Shown here: positions 8,075 through 13,326 of the stretch, one piece after another
Layout of the letters: each line of letters starts with the position of its first letter
Numbering within the stretch: the first letter of the stretch is position 1
NCBI GenBank assembly: GCA_002317305.1
Contig: DCIZ01000155.1
Span: 4,553 to 20,204 of the forward strand
DNA from: Campylobacter sp. UBA1713
GTDB lineage: Bacteria; Campylobacterota; Campylobacteria; Campylobacterales; Campylobacteraceae
Reading direction: 5' to 3'
DNA length: 15,652 bases
Notes under the pieces: generated by a model
Database searches by the model: none
Seen by the model: only the letters and a program-made list of their open reading frames with translations
Told to the model about the DNA's origin: nothing
Made by a program: the position numbers and the translations under genes

Positions 8075-8817
8075 TTTTTATCCCTTTCTTTTCTAGCTTT
8101 TAAAAGCTGATTGTAACGAATTTTTCTCGCAAAAAACAAATTCCAAACGCCACGCCCTATGCCGTAAGCGAGGTAGGCGGTAAATAAAATAGTCGTGCAC
8201 TCCAAAGGATGCAGGTAGATGAGCGCGACTAAAAAGATGAGAATGGTCAGGACTTTTAGCTGTGCTGTTCTACTTAGGTTTAGCTTTTTAAAGCTAGGAA
8301 AACGCACGTTTGAGACCATCAAAACCGACAAAACGATGGCGAGAAAGCACAAAAACCACTCGCTTAAAAAGGTGTATTTGTCGTAAAGCCCCACGTAAAA
8401 TGAGAGGACGATGGCGGCACTTGGGATGGGCAGTCCGATGAAGACATTTGGCTCATAAGTGCCAGTCGTTACGTTAAAACGTGCTAATCGAATGGCGCCA
8501 AAAGCGACAAATATGGCAGAGACCGCCGTCCCAAACTGCCCACAATGCACGCCCGCCGTAAAGTAAAAAAGCATGGCGGGTGCTACGCCAAAGGCGACAA
8601 GGTCAGCTAGCGAGTCAAACTCCACGCCAAATTTGCTTGTGGTGTTTGTTAGGCGTGCTATGCGTCCGTCCATTCCGTCTAAGATGAGCGAGGCTACGAC
8701 TAGTGCTATCGCCATCGTGAAGTTGCCGCTAGTGCTAGCAAAGATGCTCATTACGCCGGTAATGATGCTCCCTGCGGTAAAAAGATTCGGTAAAATGTAT
8801 ATTAGTTTTCCATGCAT
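8071..8817 (-). CDS. pssA: CDP-diacylglycerol-serine O-phosphatidyltransferase
   Basis: PssA is an inner-membrane enzyme that makes phosphatidylserine from CDP-diacylglycerol and serine, the precursor of phosphatidylethanolamine. The 248-residue protein has the complete CDP-alcohol phosphotransferase signature: D47, D50-G51, A54-R55, G64, D68 and D72. Several hydrophobic membrane segments run along its length, and a basic tail ([11 protein letters not shown]) ends it. AAGGAG precedes the ATG at good spacing. It is translationally coupled to leuA by the ATGA overlap. Upstream lies 1.1 kb of repeats, including a terminator-like hairpin close to the gene, so its promoter is not obvious and read-through from ftsH may be reduced. 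Confidence 0.96.
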   Translation of the reverse strand: MHGKLIYILPNLFTAGSIITGVMSIFASTSGNFTMAIALVVASLILDGMDGRIARLTNTTSKFGVEFDSLADLVAFGVAPAMLFYFTAGVHCGQFGTAVSAIFVAFGAIRLARFNVTTGTYEPNVFIGLPIPSAAIVLSFYVGLYDKYTFLSEWFLCFLAIVLSVLMVSNVRFPSFKKLNLSRTAQLKVLTILIFLVALIYLHPLECTTILFTAYLAYGIGRGVWNLFFARKIRYNQLLKARKERDKK

Positions 8818-8872
8818 AAACTGCTCCTTAAACTAAAATGTGTTATGAGTGCAAAGTGTGTAAATTTGCTGG

Positions 8873-8910
8873 TTTAAAAAAAAGCACAAACAAAACAAGC
8901 GAAGTGCTTT
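8873..8910 (-). terminator. Terminator-like hairpin upstream of pssA
   Basis: On the - strand AAAGCAC and GTGCTTT form a 7-bp stem with a 16-nt loop, followed by a run of T's. A second small stem, TTTTGC-GTTA-GCAAAA (8908-8923), overlaps it. The loop is long, so termination is only possible. If real, it would act as an attenuator before pssA. Confidence 0.3.
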
Positions 8911-9000
8911 TGCGTTAGCAAAATGTTTCCTGCAAAACAAGCGAAGCGCTCGCTTAAAGCGATATTTCTTTAAAACGCCGTCATTTGCAAGTGTTGCGAA

Positions 9001-9149
9001 GCCGTCATTCTGAGCGCTAGCGAAGAATCTCCCGCCTTTTAAGCGAGTAAAATCTTTAAAATTCACAAAAAAGCAAAGTTTGTAGATTCTACTCCCTAAA
9101 ATTTCAGGGGATTCTTCGGTCGGCTAACGCCTCCCTTGCGAATGACGGC
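9001..9149. repeat. Family A nested palindrome, copy 2
   Basis: It starts GCCGTCATTCTGAG and ends GAATGACGGC. Nested stems pair the ends and the GAAGAATC/GATTCTTC middle. The right end (CTTGCGAATGACGGCG) matches an additional outer left arm just upstream (CGCCGTCATTTGCAAG, 8977-8992) better than the inner one, so the copy is compound. Confidence 0.85.
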
Positions 9150-9150
9150 G

Positions 9151-9202
9151 TTGGTTTTTGCTTTTTTTGATTCTAGCCAATTTCGCAAAATGCAAAAAAA
9201 GC
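9151..9202. repeat. Element D, copy 1
   Basis: A short AT-rich unit (…TTTTTTTGATTCTAGCC then TTTCGCAAAATGC) directly follows the A element. Related units lie at 11047-11100 and 15197-15242. The ends (GCTTTTTT / AAAAAGC) can pair. Confidence 0.75.
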
Positions 9203-9210
9203 TGTGCGAA

Positions 9211-9287
9211 GCCGTCATTCTGAGGGCGTAAGCCCGAAGAATCCCCTGCCTTTTAAGTGAGTAAAAAAGTCAAATTTACAAAAAAGC
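9211..9287. repeat. Family A left half only
   Basis: GCCGTCATTCTGAG, a GGGC-GTAA-GCCC mini-hairpin, GAAGAATCCCCTGCC and TTTTAAGTGAGTA match the left half of A. The right half is absent, and a heptamer array follows. Confidence 0.8.
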
Positions 9288-9296
9288 GAATTTTCA

Positions 9297-9338
9297 CAAA
9301 TTCCGTTTTTCCGTTTTTCCATTTTTCCGTTTTCCGAT
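9297..9338. repeat. CCGTTTT-type minisatellite, left arm
   Basis: Seven- and eight-base units of CCGTTTT(T) repeat here. They are the reverse complement of the GGAAAAC units at 9454-9488, so the two arrays flank the 54-nt hairpin as an inverted pair. Confidence 0.8.
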
Positions 9339-9342
9339 ATGT

Positions 9343-9361
9343 AAAAAGCTAACGCTTTTTT
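9343..9361. repeat. Small conserved hairpin AAAAAGC-TAAC-GCTTTTT, copy 1
   Basis: A 7-bp perfect stem and a TAAC loop. It can act as a weak terminator in either direction. The same unit precedes the 54-nt hairpin at 10690-10707 and 15614-15631. Confidence 0.75.
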
Positions 9362-9365
9362 GTTT

Positions 9366-9419
9366 GTCCCGCCGCCGTTTTCTTTTTCGATAAATCTCAA
9401 ATAAAAACGGCGGCGGGAC
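9366..9419. repeat. 54-nt hairpin element B, copy 1
   Basis: A perfect 16-bp inverted repeat (GTCCCGCCGCCGTTTT at 9366-9381 with its complement at 9404-9419) closes over a 22-nt centre that can pair further near its tip. It aligns without gaps to 10712-10765. All differences lie at pairing positions. Confidence 0.9.
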
Positions 9420-9453
9420 GGTGGGCGGGGGCTTTGCCCCTGCGACCCCGTTC
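9420..9453. repeat. GC-rich tail of element B, copy 1
   Basis: GGTGGGCGGGGGC-TTT-GCCCC is followed by TGCGACCCCGTTC. It contains a short GGGGC/GCCCC hairpin and several G runs. An almost identical tail follows the second hairpin at 10766-10800. Confidence 0.75.
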
Positions 9454-9514
9454 GGAAAACGGAAAACGGAAAACGGAAAACGGAAAACGGAGTGCGTTCA
9501 GAACGCGGAGAGCG
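9454..9514. repeat. GGAAAAC heptanucleotide array, right arm
   Basis: Five exact GGAAAAC units (9454-9488) are followed by GGAGTGC and diverged units. The array is inverted relative to the one at 9297-9338. Confidence 0.9.
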
Positions 9515-9547
9515 GATTCTACAGAATCGTTAATTTCATAAAAAAGC
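9515..9547. repeat. Element E, copy 1
   Basis: 33 nt identical to 10613-10645. It begins with the palindrome GATTCT-AC-AGAATC and continues GTTAATTTCATAAAAAAGC. Read on the - strand, it gives the peptide FYEINDSVES in frames without real genes. Confidence 0.85.
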
Positions 9548-9559
9548 GAATTTACACAA

Positions 9560-9597
9560 ATTCCGTTTTCCGTTTTCCGCACTCTGTTTTCCGTTAC
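9560..9597. repeat. CCGTTTT-type minisatellite before a family A copy
   Basis: CCGTTTT units, then CCGCACTCTG and GTTTTCCGTTACC, lead straight into the family A element at 9599. The same junction is seen before 10894 and 15385. Confidence 0.75.
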
Positions 9598-9598
9598 C

Positions 9599-9744
9599 GC
9601 CGTCATTCTGAGCGCTAGCGAAGAATCCCCCGCCTTTTGAGCGAGTAGAATCTACAAATTTGCTTTTTTGTGAATTTAAAGATTCTTTCACCTCAAATTT
9701 CAGGGGATTCTTCGGTCGGCTTTCGCCTCCCTCAGAATGACGGC
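9599..9744. repeat. Family A nested palindrome, copy 4 (complete)
   Basis: Its 146 bp have three nested stems: ends CCGTCATTCTGAG/CTCAGAATGACGG, middle GAAGAATCCCC/GGGGATTCTTC, and a partial inner stem. The right arm carries the GGC-TTTC-GCC mini-hairpin. No open reading frame of its own. Confidence 0.9.
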
Positions 9745-9793
9745 TACGCACTGCTTTTTCGAATTTTGACGAATTTTGCCCTCGCAAGTCAGT

Positions 9794-9841
9794 GGATTCT
9801 TCGGTCGGCTTTCGCCTCCCTCAGAATGACGGCTACGCACT
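9794..9841. repeat. Extra copy of the family A right arm
   Basis: 48 nt identical to 9705-9752 (GGATTCTTCGGTCGGC through CTACGCACT). A 41-nt spacer separates the two copies. Confidence 0.9.
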
Positions 9842-9865
9842 TGTGTTTCGCATTTTGTGTTTTTA

Positions 9866-9904
9866 TGCCATCGCCTTGCGAGCGAGTAAATTTGTCAAAT
9901 TTAC
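9866..9904. repeat. Family A inner fragment
   Basis: GCCTTGCGAGCGAGTAAATT resembles the GCCTTTTGAGCGAGTAGAAT core of family A. It lies just downstream of the decarboxylase-like gene. Both outer ends are missing. Confidence 0.5.
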
Positions 9905-9921
9905 GTTCTCGCCAAAATTTA

Positions 9922-10548
9922 TTACGCCACTTCCGCACTCTCTCGTCTGTAAGCCACCTGTCCGCACGCACGCACTTTTGTGCCTAGATCTACACAGATG
10001 TGGTAGTCTAGCGGAACGAGAATCCCCACCTTGCCATCTCGCATAAACCCCATCCGTCTGCCAGCGACCAAATTTTGCTTTTTTGTAAATTTGATGCTAC
10101 CAAAAATCCCGTCAAAAAAACGCACGACGACTCTCTTGCCTTCTTCGTTTTCTCCTGCAAATGAAGTTCGGCGGTTTAGCAAATTTGTAAATTGATTCGT
10201 CGAGTAAAGCCCCAGACCGCCCCTAAATTTCACATCCACATCTGCCGCATCAAAAGGCGAACGCAAAACGCCCACACCCCAAAAACGCTTCTTCATGAGC
10301 ACTTCCACAAACTCCTCGTTTTCGTAAGCGACCTTTCGAATGGCGACAACTTTTGCATCAACTGGCGAAAAAACGGCTGACTTTTGCTCGCTGCACTCTC
10401 TTTCTGGATTTCTGTAAAACCACAGCATAAAAACAAAAAGTAGCCCAAACAAAATCCACAAAAAATTTAGGCACACAGAGAGGATAAAAAGCACGCCACA
10501 AACGGCTATCTTTATGTAGCCAAATTTACTTATTAACCGAATGTCCAT
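9922..10548 (-). CDS. Phosphatidylserine decarboxylase-related membrane protein, probably non-catalytic
   Basis: The family fold is recognisable: two N-terminal membrane segments (about 11-44), FYRNPER (44-50), FSPVDAKV (60-67, family Asp D64), SPFDAADVDV (97-106) and a C-terminal barrel-like part. Active enzymes have His in the SPFDVHVN-like motif and a Gly-Ser self-cleavage site (FGSRVD-like) that makes the pyruvoyl cofactor. Here those positions read FDAADVD and DGKVGI (171-176), so both His and Ser are missing. It lies between ftsH and pssA, as in Campylobacter and Helicobacter, where I recall a PSD-related protein apart from the true psd. AAGGA at 10555-10559 sets the start at 10548 (208 residues). 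An upstream ATG at 10647 would add a repeat-derived peptide and is rejected. A membrane-lipid-related role is inferred. Confidence 0.82.
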   Translation of the reverse strand: MDIRLISKFGYIKIAVCGVLFILSVCLNFLWILFGLLFVFMLWFYRNPERECSEQKSAVFSPVDAKVVAIRKVAYENEEFVEVLMKKRFWGVGVLRSPFDAADVDVKFRGGLGLYSTNQFTNLLNRRTSFAGENEEGKRVVVRFFDGIFGSIKFTKKQNLVAGRRMGFMRDGKVGILVPLDYHICVDLGTKVRACGQVAYRRESAEVA

Positions 10549-10583
10549 TTTTTTTCCTTTTTTAAATTTGTTTTGCTTGTTTA

Positions 10584-10606
10584 GAGTGCGGAGTGCGGAG
10601 TTCGGA
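10584..10606. repeat. Short GGAGTGC heptamer array
   Basis: GAGTGC, GGAGTGC and GGAGTTC follow each other. They are variants of the GGAAAAC heptamer. Confidence 0.7.
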
Positions 10607-10612
10607 TTCTGC

Positions 10613-10645
10613 GATTCTACAGAATCGTTAATTTCATAAAAAAGC
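10613..10645. repeat. Element E, copy 2
   Basis: Identical over 33 nt to 9515-9547. It is the source of the false N-terminal extension of the decarboxylase-like gene. Confidence 0.85.
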
Positions 10646-10660
10646 AAATTTTCACAAATT

Positions 10661-10684
10661 CCGTTTTCCGTTTTCCGTTTTCCG
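10661..10684. repeat. CCGTTTT heptamer array (x3)
   Basis: Three exact CCGTTTT units (10661-10681) plus CCG. It forms the left inverted arm of the second element B. Confidence 0.9.
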
Positions 10685-10689
10685 TATGT

Positions 10690-10707
10690 AAAAAGCTAAC
10701 GCTTTTT
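10690..10707. repeat. Small conserved hairpin AAAAAGC-TAAC-GCTTTTT, copy 2
   Basis: Stem, loop and distance to the 54-nt hairpin are as in copy 1. Confidence 0.75.
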
Positions 10708-10711
10708 TGTA

Positions 10712-10765
10712 GTCCCGCCGACTTTTTCTTTTTCGCTAAAGCTCAAAAGAAAAAGTCGGCGGGAC
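10712..10765. repeat. 54-nt hairpin element B, copy 2
   Basis: A perfect 21-bp inverted repeat (10712-10732 with 10745-10765), two mismatched pairs, then a 3-bp tip. Compared with 9366-9419, the changed pairs at element positions 10/45, 12/43 and 25/30 keep pairing, and positions 37 and 38 gain pairing. Confidence 0.92.
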
Positions 10766-10800
10766 GGTGGGCGGGGGCTTTCGCCCCTGCGACCCCGTTC
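10766..10800. repeat. GC-rich tail of element B, copy 2
   Basis: GGTGGGCGGGGGCTTTCGCC is followed by CCTGCGACCCCGTTC. It differs from copy 1 by one added C in the mini-hairpin loop. Confidence 0.75.
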
Positions 10801-10836
10801 GGAATGCGGAATGCGTTCAGAATGCGGAGTGCGGAA
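10801..10836. repeat. GGAATGC/GGAGTGC heptamer array
   Basis: GGAATGC twice, GTTCA, GAATGC, GGAGTGC and GGAATTT form the right arm of the second element B. The unit sequence differs from the left-arm units, so these arms do not pair perfectly. Confidence 0.75.
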
Positions 10837-10893
10837 TTTGAGAAAAAGCAAATTTTCACAAATTCCGTTTTCCGCACTCTGCTTTCTGGTACC

Positions 10894-11046
10894 GCCGTCA
10901 TTCGCAAGCGGTGCGAAGCCGACCGAAGAATCCCCTGCCTTTTGAGCGAGTAGAATCTACAAATTTGCCTTTTAGTGAATTTGGCGATTCTACTCCATAA
11001 AATTTCAGGGGATTCTTCGGTCGCTACCTCCCTGGCGAATGACGGC
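10894..11046. repeat. Family A nested palindrome, copy 5 (complete)
   Basis: The ends read GCCGTCATTCGCAAG and GGCGAATGACGGC, a matched variant of the usual ATTCTGAG/CTCAGAAT ends. The middle GAAGAATCCCC/GGGGATTCTTC and inner GAGTAGAATC/GATTCTACTC stems are perfect. Confidence 0.9.
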
Positions 11047-11100
11047 GTTGGTTTTTGCTTTTTTGATTTTAGCCAAATTTCGTAAAATGCGAAAAAAGGC
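11047..11100. repeat. Element D, copy 2
   Basis: It directly follows the family A copy, as at 9151. Contains TTTTGATTTTAGCCAAATTT and TTTCG-TAAAATG-CGAAA. Confidence 0.75.
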
Positions 11101-11128
11101 TTTTTGCCCTGCGACCCATAAAAGTCGC
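11091..11128 (-). terminator. Possible ftsH terminator
   Basis: On the - strand, 13 nt after the ftsH stop, GCGAC-TTTTATGG-GTCGC forms one stem. GGC-AAAAA-GCC followed by six T's forms a second. The second stem is short, so this may be weak. It would limit read-through from ftsH into the lipid genes. Confidence 0.35.
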
Positions 11129-11140
11129 TTCGCTAAAAAA

Positions 11141-13144
11141 TTAGTTTTTAGATTCTAGATTCTCGCTAACGTCAGCGTTTTCGCCAGTTGCTACTACTTT
11201 TTGTTCGCCACCGTTTTCAACCTTTACCGCACCGCTAGCACTGCCAGCACCACCAGCCACACCACCAGCCTCCTCATCTTTGCTAGGGTTTAGCCTGCTA
11301 GTTAGCCCGTTTGTCTGCTCGCATTTTAAGATAAATTTACGCACTTCGCTACCTTCTACCGTCTCATCTTTGTAGAGTGCTTTAACAAGCTCTTCTATGG
11401 CATCTTTGTAAGTAGCCAAAGACTCTTTTACCGCACTGTAGCGCTCTGCTAAAAACTCTTTTACAAATTTGTCTACCTCTCGTGCCGTCTCATCGCTGTA
11501 GTCTTTTAGACTCTGTCCGCCACCCAAAAAGAGACTCGAGCGTTTGTTTAGCACCATTAGCCCAGCCACATCTGTCATGCCAAAGTTGCCTATCATCGCT
11601 TTTATTATGTCTGTGCATCTCTCTAAGTCGTTGCTAGCGCCTGTGCTAATGTCGCCCAAAAAGACATCTTCAGCCGCACGTCCCGCTAGCAAACAGTCTA
11701 TCTCTGCTACCATTTCGTGCTTTTGTTTAAAGCTCTTATTTTCATCTGGCGTGTGTAAAGTGTAGCCACCAGCAAATCCACGAGGAACGATGGTTACTTT
11801 GTTTACAGGCATCGCACCTTTTGTTATCTCGGCTATAACCGCATGCCCGCTTTCGTGGTAGGCTGTTATCTCTTTGTCCCGCTCGCTAATCCTACGCGAC
11901 TTTTTAGCCAGTCCTATAGCCACGCGTTCTATAGCTTCTACTAGGTCGGTCTGCTCTATGACAAATTTTTGCGCTCGTCCTGCCAAAAGCGCCGCTTCGT
12001 TTATGATGTTTGCCAGGTCAGCTCCTGCCATGCCCACAGTCAGCCGTGCTATCTCTTCTAGGTCTATCTTTGGTGCTAGCCTGACATCTTTGCTGTGGAC
12101 TTTTAGAATCTCAAGCCGTCCGCCAAAGTCTGGCACATCTACCACCACCTGCCTGTCAAAACGCCCTGGTCTTAAAAGTGCTTGGTCTAAAATTTCTGGG
12201 CGGTTTGTCGCTGCTAGCACGATGACTGGTGCTTTGTCGCTACTAAACCCGTCCATCTCCGCCAAAAGCTGGTTTATGGTCTGCTCACGCTCGTCATTTC
12301 CCCCCGTGATGCCGCCTGCTGCTCGGCTCTTGCCGATGGCGTCTATCTCGTCTATGAAGACTATGGCAGGCGCTTCTTTTTTTGCTAGCTCAAAAAGCTC
12401 CCTTACACGGCTTGCACCCACGCCGACAAACATCTCTATAAAGCTCGAACCGCTCGTAAAGAAAAACGGCACGTCCGCCTCGCCTGCGACTGCCTTTGCC
12501 AAAAGTGTCTTACCAGTGCCCGGAGGTCCTACAAGTAAAACGCCTTTTGGAATCTTTGCGCCGAGTCGAATGTATCTTTCAGGCGACTTTAAAAAGTCTA
12601 CTATCTCTTTTACCTCCTCTTTTGCCTCGTCTACGCCTGCCACGTCGCTAAATTTGACTTTTGGCTTTTCGCTACTAACTAGCTTTTTTGCACCGCCGAT
12701 GCCGAGCATTCCGCCGCCCATTCGTTTTGTCATAAAACGAGAGAACAAGATCAAAATAGCGACAAATATGAGAATGGGAAATATTTGGCTAAATATATCG
12801 CCCAAAATCGAGCCATCTCTGTAAGCGCTGTAAGTGATCTTTTTCTCGTCCAAAAGTCGTGTCAAATCAGCGTCTTCGACCTTAGTCGCAAAAAACGTCT
12901 GTCCGTTTTGTGCAACGCCACGCACACTCATCTCGCCTATCTCCACGCGTGCGAGCTGGTTTGTAGATATGAGCTCTTTAAACTGCGAGTAACTCACCTG
13001 TCTGCTACCGCTACCGCCACCTTCGCCAAAGCCATCAGGCGAGATAAATTTGAAAAGCACGATGACGACTACCGAAACGATGATGAACGAAAGAATCGGG
13101 TTTTTGTTGAAAAAATTGTCATTTTTGCCGTTTTTGTTCTCCAT
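11141..13144 (-). CDS. ftsH: ATP-dependent zinc metalloprotease FtsH
   Basis: FtsH is an inner-membrane AAA+ protease that degrades misfolded membrane proteins and regulatory substrates. The 667-residue protein has membrane segments at about 15-34 and 113-135 flanking a periplasmic domain. Walker A is GPPGTGKT (206-213), Walker B is IDEID (264-268, D265-E266), and the second region of homology carries the arginine fingers R325 and R328. The zinc site is HESGH (430-434), with D506 in STGASNDLE as third ligand. The last 45 residues are an Ala/Gly/Glu-rich low-complexity tail. AAGGAC precedes the ATG at good spacing. The gene is divergent from nnr and starts a same-strand series with the decarboxylase-like gene, pssA and leuA. 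In many bacteria FtsH controls lipid balance by proteolysis; a link to this neighbourhood is only suggestive. Confidence 0.97.
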   Translation of the reverse strand: MENKNGKNDNFFNKNPILSFIIVSVVVIVLFKFISPDGFGEGGGSGSRQVSYSQFKELISTNQLARVEIGEMSVRGVAQNGQTFFATKVEDADLTRLLDEKKITYSAYRDGSILGDIFSQIFPILIFVAILILFSRFMTKRMGGGMLGIGGAKKLVSSEKPKVKFSDVAGVDEAKEEVKEIVDFLKSPERYIRLGAKIPKGVLLVGPPGTGKTLLAKAVAGEADVPFFFTSGSSFIEMFVGVGASRVRELFELAKKEAPAIVFIDEIDAIGKSRAAGGITGGNDEREQTINQLLAEMDGFSSDKAPVIVLAATNRPEILDQALLRPGRFDRQVVVDVPDFGGRLEILKVHSKDVRLAPKIDLEEIARLTVGMAGADLANIINEAALLAGRAQKFVIEQTDLVEAIERVAIGLAKKSRRISERDKEITAYHESGHAVIAEITKGAMPVNKVTIVPRGFAGGYTLHTPDENKSFKQKHEMVAEIDCLLAGRAAEDVFLGDISTGASNDLERCTDIIKAMIGNFGMTDVAGLMVLNKRSSLFLGGGQSLKDYSDETAREVDKFVKEFLAERYSAVKESLATYKDAIEELVKALYKDETVEGSEVRKFILKCEQTNGLTSRLNPSKDEEAGGVAGGAGSASGAVKVENGGEQKVVATGENADVSENLESKN

Positions 13145-13326
13145 TTGTGTCCTTCTTAAATTTGTAAATTCGTAAAAAATAAATTTAAAGCTCTCATTTT
13201 AACCAACTTTAACTTATTATTTGTTAAAATTTTACGAATTTAAACGATAAATTTTATTGTTTAGATTCGCAATAACAAATAAAATGCAAAAAAACAACAA
13301 AAGACTAATTTTTTTTAAGGACAAAC
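13145..13326. promoter_or_regulatory. Divergent promoter region between ftsH and nnr
   Basis: 182 nt, very AT-rich and free of the repeats that fill the other gaps here. Towards ftsH, TAAAAT (- strand, 13196-13201) is a possible -10. Towards nnr, AATAAAAT at about 13276-13283 or TTTAGATT near 13260 are candidates. None has a clear -35, as usual for Campylobacter. AAGGAC at 13317-13322 is the nnr ribosome binding site. Confidence 0.4.

Larger units (their letters stand above)
8818..9921. other. Gene-free repeat block between pssA and the decarboxylase-like gene
   Basis: Every long frame here is a translation of repeat sequence. The block contains, in order: a short AACAAGCGAAG direct repeat (8891-8908 and 8933-8950), a family A palindrome, element D, a half A element, inverted heptamer arrays around the 54-nt hairpin, element E, another heptamer array, a full A element, an extra A right arm, and a fragment of A (about 9866-9904). 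I see no tRNA or transposase gene. Confidence 0.8.
10549..11140. other. Gene-free repeat block between ftsH and the decarboxylase-like gene
   Basis: No credible gene. The block holds heptamer units, element E, the second 54-nt hairpin with its GC-rich tail, more heptamers, a full family A palindrome, element D and a possible ftsH terminator. Its module order resembles the block at 8818-9921. Confidence 0.8.

Noticed and set aside
8818..9921. CRISPR array
   Set aside because: The repeats are palindromic modules of different kinds with irregular spacing. There is no constant short repeat with unique equal-length spacers, and no cas genes.
9215..9987. Several 60-105 codon frames on both strands (for example with SVGFRLPQNDG or SRPKNP peptides)
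   Set aside because: They are translations of the family A palindromes and heptamer arrays. The same peptides recur wherever the repeat occurs, and no ribosome binding sites precede them.
10549..10647. N-terminal extension of the decarboxylase-like gene starting at 10647
   Set aside because: The extra 33 codons come from element E and heptamer sequence. A good ribosome binding site sits before 10548, where the family-like protein begins.
11874..12824. 316-codon open frame on + inside ftsH
   Set aside because: It is the opposite strand of a clear ftsH coding region with all motifs. Its Ser/Ala/Pro-rich peptide has no family features.
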